This document shows, in pieces, positions 35,230 through 44,635 of a stretch of 64,000 nucleotides of DNA. Made by a program: the position numbers and the translations under genes. The stretch comes from a gamma proteobacterium HIMB55. GTDB lineage: Bacteria > Pseudomonadota > Gammaproteobacteria > Pseudomonadales > Halieaceae. How positions within the stretch are numbered: position 1 is the stretch's first letter; the number at the start of each line of letters is the position of its first letter. The stretch lies in contig AGIF02000001.1 in assembly GCA_000227505.4 (NCBI GenBank), positions 1 to 64,000 of the forward strand, written 5' to 3'. The notes below the pieces were generated by a model. It was given only the letters and a program-made list of their open reading frames with translations. It was not told the origin of the DNA and did no database searches.

Positions 35230-36263
35230 GCAGCGATTTTCTCCTCTGACGCTACTTTGCGATGAGGGCATCGTGCTTCATAGGATTCAATGGTTGTCAG
35301 GATTCTGCTGGATTCCTCACTGAAAAACTGCTCCTGTGCGTCCTGTGAAGCAAGGGCGTTGAAAGCGCGTTTGAAGGATAGATAGTCGTCAACCATTTCC
35401 GCTTCGAAAAACCAGCCAACATGTTTTCTCGCGATTTTGAAGCCCATGACTGCACCATGGAACGCGTAAAGTAGCCGACAGTGCTCTCTGACGAGTTGAA
35501 GGCGTGCTTCGGCACAAGGACGATTGTCTGTACCGGTGCGCAACATTCCAGCGATCTGTCCGGGAAGCCAAAGTTGCCCTTGTGCGGCTCGACCAATCAT
35601 GACGCCATGTGCGCCGGAGCTATCTAACACCCTCTCCGCTTTTTCCGCTGAGTCGATGTCACCATTAGCGATGACCGGGATGTCCACGGCTTTAACAATA
35701 TTTCGCAGCGTCTCGTATTCGGCCTCGCCGTTAAATTTGTCAGCGCGTGTTCTGCCATGAACCGTAAGCATGGTTATGCCGCAGTCTTGTGCAATCTCGG
35801 CGATCTCCACACCATTTCTGTTACTGCGATCGACACCGGTTCTGATCTTCAAGGTCACGGGCACCGATACCGCGTGCACGGTGCTTTTTAGAATGTCCGT
35901 TACTAATTGGGTATCTGCGAGTAGTGCTGAGCCCGCGGCCTTCTTACACACTTTTTTAGCCGGACAACCCATGTTGATGTCGATAACTTCGGCGCCGCGC
36001 TCGACATTAAATTGGGCGGCTTTGGCAATGGCTTCGGGGTCGTTGCCAACCAACTGAACCAAGCGAAGTCCTGCGTCGCGACTGTGAATCGCGCGCGACT
36101 GTGATTTGCGTGAATGGACCAATGAGAGGTCGGACGACATCATCTCCCCAACGGCAATGTCAGCCCCGTGTTTTACGGCTAGCTGGCGCATGGGTAAGTC
36201 TGTGACACCGGCCATTGGGGCGAGCATTACGGGTAGATCACTTTCAAAGGCGCCAAGCTGCAT
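35226..36263 (-). CDS. dusB: tRNA-dihydrouridine synthase B
   Basis: A 345-residue FMN enzyme reducing uridine in the tRNA D-loop. The ATG at 36263 gives M-Q-L-G-A-F-E-S-D-L-P-V-M-L-A-P-M-A-G-V, matching the family; a TTG four codons upstream is possible. Motifs are D-I-N-M-G-C-P-A-K-K-V-C-K-K with the catalytic Cys, T-V-H-G-R-T-R-A, and V-I-A-N-G-D-I. It is coupled to fis, and the pair usually share a growth-phase-controlled promoter. Confidence 0.98.
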   Translation of the reverse strand: MQLGAFESDLPVMLAPMAGVTDLPMRQLAVKHGADIAVGEMMSSDLSLVHSRKSQSRAIHSRDAGLRLVQLVGNDPEAIAKAAQFNVERGAEVIDINMGCPAKKVCKKAAGSALLADTQLVTDILKSTVHAVSVPVTLKIRTGVDRSNRNGVEIAEIAQDCGITMLTVHGRTRADKFNGEAEYETLRNIVKAVDIPVIANGDIDSAEKAERVLDSSGAHGVMIGRAAQGQLWLPGQIAGMLRTGTDNRPCAEARLQLVREHCRLLYAFHGAVMGFKIARKHVGWFFEAEMVDDYLSFKRAFNALASQDAQEQFFSEESSRILTTIESYEARCPHRKVASEEKIAA

Positions 36264-36292
36264 GAAGTCGTTCAAAGAAGCGGAAAGTGAAT

Positions 36293-36321
36293 AGTGTAAT
36301 AAAGCCTACTCCAAGGGTGAA
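36293..36321 (-). promoter_or_regulatory. Possible sigma70 promoter of dusB-fis
   Basis: On the minus strand TTCACC (36316-36321) and TACACT (36293-36298) are 17 bases apart, with a predicted start about 23 bases before the dusB ATG. The -35 matches four of six positions. Confidence 0.42.
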
Positions 36322-36385
36322 GTGCGGTCCGTGGGTAGAATTAACCCTCCTCATGACTGAGATGAGTTCAGGCCTCCGGAAAAAA

Positions 36386-36403
36386 TTATCGAAAAGTCGA
36401 TAA
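36386..36403. promoter_or_regulatory. Inverted repeat in the dusB/aroQ divergent region
   Basis: TTATCG-AAAAGT-CGATAA has perfect six-base arms around six bases, in the AT-rich centre of the 247-base region between dusB and aroQ. It looks like an operator. No regulator can be named from the sequence. Confidence 0.4.
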
Positions 36404-36510
36404 CTTCGGTAAAAGCGCACAGATTAGTCGCGTAGTGCCGAAATCAGTGGACAGTGTTCCCTTGCTGTTGGAGACTCGGCGGTTCTTTCTGGGAAATAGG
36501 CGTGGTCGAT

Positions 36511-36948
36511 ATGGCCGACATACTCGTGTTGCACGGACCCAACCTCAATCTGTTGGGTACGCGTGAGCCTGATATCTACGGCAGCGAAGACTTGCCCTCG
36601 ATCAATGCACGGCTTGAGCAAGCTGCGGCGAGCGCAGGCCGCACCTTGAGTGCGTTTCAGAGTAATGTCGAGGGCGAACTGATCGACGCTGTTCATGCTG
36701 CGAGACTCGAACAGACACAGGCGATCATTATTAACCCTGCAGGGTTTACCCATACGAGCGTCTCGCTAAGGGATGCGCTCGCGGGTGTTGCCATTCCATT
36801 TGTCGAGGTTCATCTGTCAAACGTCTACGCGCGGGAGCCTTTCCGGCACCACAGTTTTTTCTCTGATTTGGCAATTGGTGTCATATCTGGCCTCGGAAGC
36901 GCCGGTTATGACCACGCATTGCAATTTTTATTGAACCGAAATCACTGA
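36511..36948 (+). CDS. aroQ: 3-dehydroquinate dehydratase, type II
   Basis: A 145-residue enzyme of the shikimate pathway making 3-dehydroshikimate. The ATG at 36511 gives [16 protein letters not shown]. Active-site features are Y in [25 protein letters not shown] and V-H-L-S-N with the late R-E-P-F-R-H-H-S. The frame is open further upstream, but the family begins here. It heads aroQ-accB-accC-prmA, the usual order. Confidence 0.98.
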   Translation: MADILVLHGPNLNLLGTREPDIYGSEDLPSINARLEQAAASAGRTLSAFQSNVEGELIDAVHAARLEQTQAIIINPAGFTHTSVSLRDALAGVAIPFVEVHLSNVYAREPFRHHSFFSDLAIGVISGLGSAGYDHALQFLLNRNH

Positions 36949-36983
36949 AACGAGTAATAACAAGAGATTGTAAAGGTGACCTT

Positions 36984-37445
36984 ATGGATATTCGTAAAGT
37001 AAAAAAATTAATCGAGCTACTCGAGGCGTCTAGCGTAGACGAAATTGAGATCAAAGAAGGGGAAGAATCTGTTCGTATAAGCCGCAATACGGCTGCCCCG
37101 ATTGCCATGGCAGCTGCGCCCGTTCCTGCCGCTCCAGCTATGCCAGCCCCTGCGGCGCCTGCAGTAGCGCCTGCTCCGGCGCCTGCCCCTGCTGCGCCCA
37201 CTGTCGATACGGATAACGCCGTTAAGTCGCCAATGGTAGGAACCTTCTATCGCTCTCCAAGCCCAGAAGCGCCTGCGTTTGTCGAAGTGGGTCAGAGTGT
37301 TCGTGCGGGCGATGTCCTTTGCATTGTTGAAGCGATGAAGATGATGAACCAGATCGAGGCCGATCGCGCGGGCACCGTTACAGCCATCCACGCCGAGAAC
37401 GGTGAGCCGGTAGAGTTTGATCAGCCACTCATCACAATTGCATAA
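36984..37445 (+). CDS. accB: Biotin carboxyl carrier protein of acetyl-CoA carboxylase
   Basis: A 153-residue carrier. The N-terminal [14 protein letters not shown] segment docks to AccC. A mobile Ala/Pro-rich linker covers about 40-72. The biotinyl domain at about 78-153 carries the biotinylated lysine in V-E-A-M-K-M-M-N. The linker is almost pure A/P and is the only low-complexity stretch in this operon. It is transcribed with accC 26 bases downstream. Confidence 0.99.
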   Translation: MDIRKVKKLIELLEASSVDEIEIKEGEESVRISRNTAAPIAMAAAPVPAAPAMPAPAAPAVAPAPAPAPAAPTVDTDNAVKSPMVGTFYRSPSPEAPAFVEVGQSVRAGDVLCIVEAMKMMNQIEADRAGTVTAIHAENGEPVEFDQPLITIA

Positions 37446-37471
37446 GCGCCACTAGGCGAGGACAGATACCC

Positions 37472-38818
37472 ATGTTGGAAAAGGTACTCATTGCCAACCG
37501 CGGTGAGATCGCGCTGCGCATTTTGCGAGCCTGTAGGGAGTTGGATATTCCTACGGTGGCGGTTCACTCAACAGCAGACAGCACGCTTAAGCACGTACGT
37601 TTGGCGGATGAAGCAGTTTGCATTGGCCCTGCGCCGTCAACGCAAAGCTACTTACAAGCGCCGGCGATACTCAGTGCTGCTGAGATAACAGGCGCTGACG
37701 GTATTCACCCCGGATACGGGTTCTTGTCGGAAAACGCGGACTTCGCTGAGCAGGTTGAGCGGAGCGGCTTTAAGTTTATTGGGCCTCGCTCCGAGACGAT
37801 TCGTCTCATGGGCGATAAGGTTTCCGCTAAGCACCAGATGCGAAAGTCGGGCGTGCCTACAGTGCCTGGTTCAGATGGCGCATTGCCGGACGACCCCGAC
37901 GAGGTTATCCGCATCGCACGTGAAATCGGCTATCCCGTTATTGTGAAAGCAGCCGCAGGTGGCGGTGGTCGCGGCATGCGCGTTGTCCATAATGAGGAAG
38001 TACTGCTTTCTTCCATTGAAGTAACGCAATCGGAGGCAGCGGCAGCGTTTGGCTCACCGGTTGTGTACATGGAGAAGTTTCTGCAGCGGCCCCGACACGT
38101 TGAGATTCAGGTGCTCGCTGACGGTCAAGGTAATGCAGTACATCTAGGTGATCGTGACTGCTCTCTCCAGCGTCGTCACCAAAAGATTATCGAAGAAGCG
38201 CCAGCGCCAGGCATTCCTGACGACGTCCGCGAGGAAGTTGGTGCAGCTTGTGTGCAGGCATGCATCGATATGGGTTACACAGGTGCGGGAACCTTCGAGT
38301 TTCTTTATGAAGACGGGCGCTTCTTCTTCATCGAGATGAATACCCGTGTCCAGGTTGAGCATCCCGTTACCGAGATGATCACCGGTATCGATATTGTGAA
38401 GCAGCAGCTATTGATTGCAGGTGGAGAGAAACTCTCGATCAAGCAGAGCGACATTGCCTTCAATGGTCACGCCATTGAGTGTCGTATCAATGCGGAAGAT
38501 CCAAGAACCTTCATGCCTTCACCCGGGCTTATCAAGACCTTCCATGCACCCGGTGGCCATGGTGTTCGTGTTGATTCACACATCTACAGCGGGTATCAAG
38601 TACCGCCACATTACGACAGTCTCATAGGTAAGTTGATTACTCACGGTGATGATCGTGAAATCGCGCTGAAGAAAATGCGTCAGGCGCTCGACGAGTTTGT
38701 TGTTGAAGGCATTCGCACAAACTCAGCACTGCACCGAGAGCTCGTCGTAGACCCCTCGTTTGTAGCGGGTGGAGTGAGTATTCACTATCTCGAGAGTAAG
38801 CTGGAACACGAGCATTGA
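37472..38818 (+). CDS. accC: Biotin carboxylase subunit of acetyl-CoA carboxylase
   Basis: A 448-residue ATP-grasp enzyme that carboxylates the biotin on AccB, the first step of fatty-acid synthesis. It begins [16 protein letters not shown] and contains [12 protein letters not shown], the catalytic [14 protein letters not shown] and [12 protein letters not shown]. Length equals E. coli AccC. Its stop overlaps the prmA start by four bases (TTGA). Confidence 0.99.
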   Translation: MLEKVLIANRGEIALRILRACRELDIPTVAVHSTADSTLKHVRLADEAVCIGPAPSTQSYLQAPAILSAAEITGADGIHPGYGFLSENADFAEQVERSGFKFIGPRSETIRLMGDKVSAKHQMRKSGVPTVPGSDGALPDDPDEVIRIAREIGYPVIVKAAAGGGGRGMRVVHNEEVLLSSIEVTQSEAAAAFGSPVVYMEKFLQRPRHVEIQVLADGQGNAVHLGDRDCSLQRRHQKIIEEAPAPGIPDDVREEVGAACVQACIDMGYTGAGTFEFLYEDGRFFFIEMNTRVQVEHPVTEMITGIDIVKQQLLIAGGEKLSIKQSDIAFNGHAIECRINAEDPRTFMPSPGLIKTFHAPGGHGVRVDSHIYSGYQVPPHYDSLIGKLITHGDDREIALKKMRQALDEFVVEGIRTNSALHRELVVDPSFVAGGVSIHYLESKLEHEH

Positions 38819-39714
38819 GTTCGGATGACTGGCAAGAGTGGGTTTTAGAAACCCACTCTGACCGCGTCGAATTACTCGAAGATTGGTTCTTTTCTCAAGG
38901 TGCGCTGGCGGTATCCTTGGAGGATAACGCCGACGAGCCCCTACTTGAGCCCGGACCCGGTGAGACCCCCGTTTGGCAGAATGTGAAGGTCACGGCACTG
39001 TTCGCCGGTGACGTCGACTTGGAGCCAATCAGAGCAGCGTTACCCACAGAGTTACTCGCTGAAAATTCGCGAAGCGATATCACAGCGCTTCCCGATCGCG
39101 CCTGGGAGCGTGTTTGGATGGACGAGTTTTCTCCTATTCAAATGGGACCTCGCTTGTGGATCTGCCCTAGCTGGACAGAGCCACCTGACAGCAGCGCAAT
39201 TAACGTGTATCTCGACCCAGGCTTAGCGTTCGGCACGGGCACGCACGCGACGACAGCAATGTGTCTGTCTGCACTCGATAATGCAATCGTCGGTGGCGAA
39301 CAGGTTGTCGATTTCGGGTGTGGCTCCGGTATTTTGGCGATAGCTGCATTGCGATTAGGTGCTGCTTGCGCCTTGGGTGTCGACAATGACCCGCAGGCAA
39401 TCACAGCCACCCGCGACAATGCAGAGCGAAATCATATTAAGCCTGACTCGATCGAGGTTGTGTTACCGGGGAATACGGCTATCAGTACCTGGACCAATCA
39501 CTCAGATCTCGTAGTAGCCAATATTCTCGCTGGGCCTCTGCTTGTCCTCGCAGATGAGCTCATGGAGCTAATGAAGCCAGGTGGCAAACTGATGCTGACG
39601 GGAGTTCTGTCTGAACAAGCGCCAGAATTGATCGCACGCTATGCATCGGTGAATCTTGAGATCAGTGAAACGCGAGACGGATGGGTTTTACTGACCGGAC
39701 AAAAAGCGGGTTAG
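38815..39714 (+). CDS. prmA: Ribosomal protein L11 methyltransferase
   Basis: A 299-residue SAM enzyme that methylates L11. The start is a TTG at 38815 that overlaps the accC stop; no ATG in this frame would keep the N-terminal domain ([16 protein letters not shown]). The catalytic core shows [30 protein letters not shown] and V-A-N-I-L-A-G-P-L. Translational coupling with accC seems likely. Its TAG shares bases with the stop of the convergent DUF2333 gene. Confidence 0.97.
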   Translation: MSSDDWQEWVLETHSDRVELLEDWFFSQGALAVSLEDNADEPLLEPGPGETPVWQNVKVTALFAGDVDLEPIRAALPTELLAENSRSDITALPDRAWERVWMDEFSPIQMGPRLWICPSWTEPPDSSAINVYLDPGLAFGTGTHATTAMCLSALDNAIVGGEQVVDFGCGSGILAIAALRLGAACALGVDNDPQAITATRDNAERNHIKPDSIEVVLPGNTAISTWTNHSDLVVANILAGPLLVLADELMELMKPGGKLMLTGVLSEQAPELIARYASVNLEISETRDGWVLLTGQKAG

Positions 39715-40778
39715 CCCTGAGCCAGCAGCTCGCGTAGGTCAATTAGCGCAGCATTGGCACGTGAGAGGTAGCTCGCCAAAACCAGTGAGTGATTTGCCCA
39801 TATGCCAAATCCTGAGCCGTTGAGAATAACGGGGCTCCAGACGGTTTGTTGGGTTGCTTCAAGTTCACGAATGATTTGGCGCAAGCTCACTGCCGCGTTT
39901 TTCTTCTCAAGAACATCGGCAAAGTCCACTTCCGCTGCTTTAAGGAAGTGAATCAGCGCGAAGGCTGCACCACGTGACTCGTAATAAACGTCATCGATCT
40001 CATCCCAAGGCGTCTTAACTAGCATTTCCGATGTTGATGAGGTTGACTGCCGAGCAGCGCTGTCGCCTGCAAGATCGGTGTTAATTCGTTTCTGACCCAC
40101 ACTTGCAGATAAGCGCTGTGAAAGGCTGCCCAGTCGCTTTTCAACTATCCCGAGCCAATAGCTCAAGTTGTCTGCGCGCGCATAAAACTGTGCGCTGTCC
40201 TCGCCTTCAGCGGGCAGCCTATTGAGATAAGCCTTCAGATAGCGCCGGGCATCTCTATATTCTGATTCCGTCGCCGGGAGCGCCCAGCTCGAATTTTGGA
40301 AGTTTATGCGTGGCTCGGCGAGCGTTAAGTCAACGTCTTCTTGGGACTGCGACTGCGAACGACTTAGAACCTCTCGCAGTGCTCGGGCGAGATCACGAGA
40401 CTGGATGAGCGCGCCATATTCCCAGTTAGGCATGTTATCCAAAAGGCTTCCCGGAGGCGCTATGTCATTACTCGTGTAGCCGCCGTTTTTCTCTAACAAC
40501 AAGCGCGTGACTTCCAGCAGTGCGGCGGTCGTCGCTGCACCTGTAACTGACTGATCGGCACTATTAAGATAGGCAGCACGGTTTTGCACGACATCAAAAG
40601 ACTTAGGCGGAATGCTCCAATAGATACACAAGCCCAAAATGAGCAGCGCATAAGAGCCTAGAACAGCGAGAACAGCACGTCGTCCACCGCGGCTCTGAAT
40701 CAAACCGAGTGATTCGCTCGAGGGAAGCAAGCTGGTTAATCTTGCCTTGAGCGCCGCTACCCGTTCTTTCATTGTCAT
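39711..40778 (-). CDS. DUF2333 family inner-membrane protein
   Basis: A 355-residue protein with a basic N-terminus, one transmembrane helix at about 34-54 (A-V-L-A-V-L-G-S-Y-A-L-L-I-L-G-L-C-I-Y-W) and a large, mostly helical periplasmic part. The pattern N-G-G-Y-T-S-N-D-I-A-P-P-G-S-L-L-D-N-M-P-N-W-E-Y-G fits DUF2333, a gammaproteobacterial family without assigned function. A Ser/Gln repeat (S-R-S-Q-S-Q-S-Q) lies at about 138-145. It has a good start but stands alone, overlapping the prmA end by four bases. No function can be given. Confidence 0.85.
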   Translation of the reverse strand: MTMKERVAALKARLTSLLPSSESLGLIQSRGGRRAVLAVLGSYALLILGLCIYWSIPPKSFDVVQNRAAYLNSADQSVTGAATTAALLEVTRLLLEKNGGYTSNDIAPPGSLLDNMPNWEYGALIQSRDLARALREVLSRSQSQSQEDVDLTLAEPRINFQNSSWALPATESEYRDARRYLKAYLNRLPAEGEDSAQFYARADNLSYWLGIVEKRLGSLSQRLSASVGQKRINTDLAGDSAARQSTSSTSEMLVKTPWDEIDDVYYESRGAAFALIHFLKAAEVDFADVLEKKNAAVSLRQIIRELEATQQTVWSPVILNGSGFGIWANHSLVLASYLSRANAALIDLRELLAQG

Positions 40779-40866
40779 TTAATTAGCCGCCTTATGGGTC
40801 GCATTTGATGACGAAACGCGTCCCGCGTATTGGCCTCAACCGATACCCTAGTTCAGTGCCCGTTCT

Positions 40867-41331
40867 TTAGTGTTTGTGCCCCATCGTCTTTCGCTTTGCG
40901 ATTGGAAAGGCGCTACACATATCTTCATTGTTCTTTAGCTTGAAGCAGATGTCGATCGATTCTCCCTCAACGAGTGGTGCATCTAACTTCATCAACATAA
41001 CGTGCATGCCACCCGGGGTGAGCTCGACCTCTTCGCCTGGTGCGATAGTCACATTCGATACCGGGCGCATTGTTGAGCGATCGCGTTCGATTCGCGTTTC
41101 ATGGAGTGAGCTATGAGCCGCGACTTCAGCACTCACACCGATGACAACCAGTGCCTCGTCTCCGAAGTTCTGCAACCGACCGTAGGCTGCCGTCATGCTT
41201 TTTCCCGGTGGTGTCTCGCGTGCCCAAGCCTCGGCGACAATCAGGTCGCCTGCAAGCCCGTTCATACTGGTACTCATACCAAGTGCGAGTAGAACGAGTG
41301 CCTTTAGCGTTACAAATTTTGACGTCTTCAT
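40867..41331 (-). CDS. Periplasmic copper chaperone PCu(A)C
   Basis: A 154-residue exported protein with signal peptide (cleavage near G-L-A-G, about 28). The Cu(I)-binding set H-x10-M plus H-x-M is visible, in H-E-T-R-I-E-R-D-R-S-T-M and then G-G-M-H-V-M-L-M. Such chaperones load the CuA centre of cytochrome oxidase with help from a thiol reductant. It follows dsbD by 18 bases on the same strand, and DsbD could keep the copper site and partner cysteines reduced. A lone Cys pair near the C-terminus (I-C-F-K, M-C-S-A) is unusual for the family. Confidence 0.92.
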   Translation of the reverse strand: MKTSKFVTLKALVLLALGMSTSMNGLAGDLIVAEAWARETPPGKSMTAAYGRLQNFGDEALVVIGVSAEVAAHSSLHETRIERDRSTMRPVSNVTIAPGEEVELTPGGMHVMLMKLDAPLVEGESIDICFKLKNNEDMCSAFPIAKRKTMGHKH

Positions 41332-41349
41332 GATGCTTATCTGGGGTAG

Positions 41350-43086
41350 TTACTGGGCGTTTTCAATGGCTGAAAGAACAATATCTCGTGTTAAGAGCTG
41401 CGGAAGGATCACCGGTTGGCTGCCCTCGCCGCTGGGGTACATAACGTATAACGGGATGCCACTGCGGCCATGAGATTTTACAAACTCGCCGATGTCAGCG
41501 TCGTAGTCGGTCCAATCCGCAATCATGTAAGGAATATCGGCCGCTAAGAATGCGCCTTCAATTTCGGGTGTAAAGAGCACAGCGGCCTCATTGGCAAGAC
41601 AGGTAATACACCAGTCAGCGGTTACATCGACGAAGATGGGCTTCCCAGCGTCGCGGTAAGAGTCGAGAGTTGACGCGGACCACGCGATTTGCCCGTCTGC
41701 CAGTGAGCGCGAGCCAGAGCCACGTTGGTTACTATCGCCTTGAGGGATAGCAAGCGCCACTGCGGCAATTAGGAGTAGGGCGCTGACCGCCTTTTTGACA
41801 GTGCTCTCTCCATAAACGTAGGCTGCCATAGCCAGCAGAACTAGGCCAGCGAGCGCCAGCGCCATGGTGTTAACGCCCGACTGATTTCCAGCAACCCACA
41901 GCAGCCAAACCGAGGTTAGGTAAAGCGGGAATGCCAATACATTCTTCGCCGTTTCCATCCATGGGCCCGGCTTGGGAAGGATTTTTACCGCCGCATTGCT
42001 GTAACTCAGAATGACCATTGGTAGCGCCATGCCAAGCCCCAGCGATGCAAAAACGAGCAGCGTAATATAAATCGGTTGTGTTAATGCGTAGCCTAAGGCA
42101 CTTCCCATAAAGGGCGCGGTGCAGGGGCTTGCAACGACAACAGCTAAGACACCCGTAAAGAAGCTCCCCGCGTCGCCATCCTTTTCGGTCAAGGATTGAC
42201 CGACATTCATCATCGAGGTGCCGAAGTGCAGGAGGCCATTGAGGCTCAGTCCCATCAGTGTGAACAAGTAAGCGAGTGCTATAACGAAGCCCGTATTTTG
42301 CAGCTGGAAACCCCAGCCGATGAGTTTGCCGGTTTGTTGAATCGCTATTAGCACCGCTGCAATCCCAACGAAACTCACAACGACACCTGCCGCGTAAACC
42401 AAGCTAGAGCGGCGATGACTTTGGGCATCGCCTCGCGTAAAGCTCAGCGCCTTTAAAGATAGGATCGGGAAAACGCAGGGCATGATGTTCAGAATCATCC
42501 CGCCCAAAAGCGCAAATACCAGGGCTGCGATCAAGCCAAAGTCTTCCGAGCTTTCGGTATCCAAATTGCTAGTCCTAAGACTGCTTGAATCAAGTTTGCC
42601 CTTCTGAACCTCTCCCGAAGCGGTATGCCACAAGAGGGTTTTTGTCTCAGGCGGGTAACACAGTCCTGCGTCGGCGCAACCCTGATAGGTGATCGATAGC
42701 TCGATAAGTTCAGCTGTGTCCGCAAGCTCGAGGCTGGCGTCCACTGCGCCGTAATAGACCTCCACATCACCGAAGAATTCGTCGGTCTTCGCGAGGCCGT
42801 CAGGCACAGCGAATGTTAGCTCGACATCACCATCGACGGTGCGTGCTTTTGCATCAAAGGCGTGCCGGTATAGATAGTAATCAGGTGCGATAAGCCATTG
42901 CAGCAAGGCTTGCTGCTCGCCGTCACCAATAACGCTGAGTTGATACGCCTCATCGACAGGAAGAAATTCGGTTTGCTGCTGTGTGTAAGCCGACAGCGGG
43001 CTTTGCGCCTGCGCAGTGAACGAGAGCGTCGCAAGTACTAGAACAAATAGTGATGCGAGGAGCGCCTGAGGCCGACCTAGCTGCAT
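41350..43086 (-). CDS. dsbD: Thiol:disulfide interchange protein DsbD
   Basis: A 578-residue transmembrane reductase that moves electrons from cytosolic thioredoxin to periplasmic thiols. It has a signal peptide (A-Q-A-Q), an N-terminal alpha domain with cysteines in G-C-A-D-A-G-L-C-Y-P-P-E, and a central eight-helix domain beginning near M-I-L-N-I-M-P-C-V-F-P with its second Cys in A-S-P-C-T-A-P-F-M. The C-terminal thioredoxin domain has active site D-W-C-I-T-C. All three redox pairs are thus present. It is placed between a pentapeptide-repeat gene and the PCu(A)C chaperone gene. Confidence 0.97.
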   Translation of the reverse strand: MQLGRPQALLASLFVLVLATLSFTAQAQSPLSAYTQQQTEFLPVDEAYQLSVIGDGEQQALLQWLIAPDYYLYRHAFDAKARTVDGDVELTFAVPDGLAKTDEFFGDVEVYYGAVDASLELADTAELIELSITYQGCADAGLCYPPETKTLLWHTASGEVQKGKLDSSSLRTSNLDTESSEDFGLIAALVFALLGGMILNIMPCVFPILSLKALSFTRGDAQSHRRSSLVYAAGVVVSFVGIAAVLIAIQQTGKLIGWGFQLQNTGFVIALAYLFTLMGLSLNGLLHFGTSMMNVGQSLTEKDGDAGSFFTGVLAVVVASPCTAPFMGSALGYALTQPIYITLLVFASLGLGMALPMVILSYSNAAVKILPKPGPWMETAKNVLAFPLYLTSVWLLWVAGNQSGVNTMALALAGLVLLAMAAYVYGESTVKKAVSALLLIAAVALAIPQGDSNQRGSGSRSLADGQIAWSASTLDSYRDAGKPIFVDVTADWCITCLANEAAVLFTPEIEGAFLAADIPYMIADWTDYDADIGEFVKSHGRSGIPLYVMYPSGEGSQPVILPQLLTRDIVLSAIENAQ

Positions 43087-43095
43087 AGCGAATAC

Positions 43096-43449
43096 CTATT
43101 TGTGGTAGCGAAGGCGCGTGCCGTGATCGAGCGAAAGTCGAATCTCTGCAGCACTCAGCTCATCTGGAAAGTAAACGCCCGAGACTTTGGCATCGAGTAG
43201 GCTCGCACCCTCGAGATTAGTCTCGCGGAAGTCGATACCGGACAAATCGCAATTCCTAAAATAGGCGCTGGAGAAATCGAGGCCCCGCGCATTCATCTTG
43301 CGCAGGTCACGCCCTCGATAGTCGCCGCCAGACAGTTGGCTCGTGTCGAGCGTATCGCGACTATTGTTAAAGCTATCGACATCCTCGTGGCGAAGCATTT
43401 GATAGAGCGGATCGCTCTTAACTTCGGGTTTTATCTCTTGATCGCTCAT
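43096..43449 (-). CDS. Pentapeptide-repeat protein
   Basis: A 117-residue soluble protein with about eight A/C-(D/N)-L-x-x-type repeats between residues 38 and 85 (for example Y-R-G-R-D-L-R-K-M-N-A-R-G-L-D-F-S-S-A-Y-F). These form a short right-handed quadrilateral helix. The N-terminal third is acidic, and the C-terminus ends in V-Y-F-P-D-E-L-S-A-A-E-I-R-L-S-L-D-H-G-T-R-L-R, a conserved cap of small pentapeptide proteins in these bacteria. It has no signal peptide. It lies 9 bases before dsbD. Gyrase mimicry (as in Qnr) is unlikely at this length. The function is unknown. Confidence 0.88.
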   Translation of the reverse strand: MSDQEIKPEVKSDPLYQMLRHEDVDSFNNSRDTLDTSQLSGGDYRGRDLRKMNARGLDFSSAYFRNCDLSGIDFRETNLEGASLLDAKVSGVYFPDELSAAEIRLSLDHGTRLRYHK

Positions 43450-43467
43450 TGGTAATTTCCTTCCACT

Positions 43468-44466
43468 TCAGGCGTCGAAGTGCGAATTTTTGAGTTCCTG
43501 ACTATCGCTTAAGCTTAATCGTGGGCCCGGTTGGCAAACAACCGCTGCTGCTGCCTTTGAGGCAAACTCGCAAGCGCCGCGCATATCGCTTCCCCGCCAC
43601 AGCGAGTAGAAAAAGGCACCAGCAAACATGTCTCCAGCACCGTTAGTGTTTACCGCCTCAACCTTTTGGGCTGCGATTTCGTGAGTTGTCTCACCATCGA
43701 ATAAAATAGCACCATCACCGCCGCGCGTGATCACGAAGCTCTTAGCAATATTTTTTAATTTGCTTGCCGCTTCGTCCAAGTTCTCTGTCTCAGCCCAGCC
43801 GAGTGCTTCAATTTCGTTACAGAAAACGAGGTCGACACCACCGTCGATCATCTGATTCATGTTGTCACGGAAAAACGTGACCATACCGGGATCTGAGAAA
43901 CTCACCGCTACCTTTGCGCCACTGGCTCGCGCAACGTCTCGAGTTTTGAGTGCGGCAGCATGCCCTGTGGGTGATGTCACCAGGTAGCCTTCGAGATAGA
44001 CCCAATCCGAAGTTGCAATGGCATCCTCGTTGACCTCTGTGATCGAGAGGGTTTCAGAGACACCCAAGAAGGTATTCATACTCCGCTCTGCATCAGGCGT
44101 TATCAGCACAAGACATTTACCCGTTGTGCCAGCGCGTCGCTCTTGCAGAAATCCATGCGACACCCCAGACGCCTCGAGGTCAGAGATATAGATGTCACCG
44201 TCTTCATCGTTTGATACAAGGCAGCTCATATAAGTGGGCGCGCCGAATTGGGAAGCCGCTATCACGCTGTTTCCTGCTGAGCCGCCGCAGGCGTGGTTCG
44301 CTGTTTTTAGAGGCTCTGCCAGGTGTGCTTTGATTTCGCTCTGACGTGCTTCGTCTACTAGCGTCATCATGCCTTTCTCAATACCTAATTGAGCGAGGTC
44401 GCCGTCGCTAACGTCAATTTCGGTATCAACCAGCGCGGCGCCAATGGCGTAAACAAAGTGGGACAT
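43468..44466 (-). CDS. PfkB-family sugar/nucleoside kinase, adenosine-kinase-like
   Basis: A 332-residue ribokinase-fold enzyme. I use the ATG at 44466 (M-S-H-F-V-Y-A-I-G-A-A-L-V-D-T-E-I); a frame six residues longer exists. The substrate region G-G-S-A-G-N-S-V, the A-loop and catalytic base N-T-N-G-A-G-D-M-F-A-G-A-F-F, and the late A-S-K-A-A-A are present. The overall pattern is that of the adenosine-kinase-like PfkB group common in marine gammaproteobacteria. The substrate could be adenosine or another nucleoside/sugar. It is first of a minus-strand run with the pentapeptide gene, dsbD and the copper chaperone. Confidence 0.88.
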   Translation of the reverse strand: MSHFVYAIGAALVDTEIDVSDGDLAQLGIEKGMMTLVDEARQSEIKAHLAEPLKTANHACGGSAGNSVIAASQFGAPTYMSCLVSNDEDGDIYISDLEASGVSHGFLQERRAGTTGKCLVLITPDAERSMNTFLGVSETLSITEVNEDAIATSDWVYLEGYLVTSPTGHAAALKTRDVARASGAKVAVSFSDPGMVTFFRDNMNQMIDGGVDLVFCNEIEALGWAETENLDEAASKLKNIAKSFVITRGGDGAILFDGETTHEIAAQKVEAVNTNGAGDMFAGAFFYSLWRGSDMRGACEFASKAAAAVVCQPGPRLSLSDSQELKNSHFDA

Positions 44467-44635
44467 GGGGAAACGCACCTGCATTAATTAAAGAAGGCGC
44501 AATTATCGCATGGCCTTACCGCTTGTTCACGCGCTTGTCGCGATTGTAAGCAGGAGATATGTCGGCCTGTATGTCGATAGCGCACGGAACTCTCACAGCC
44601 ACATTGTGTACACTGGCGGCCAATAGGAGTTTGCT

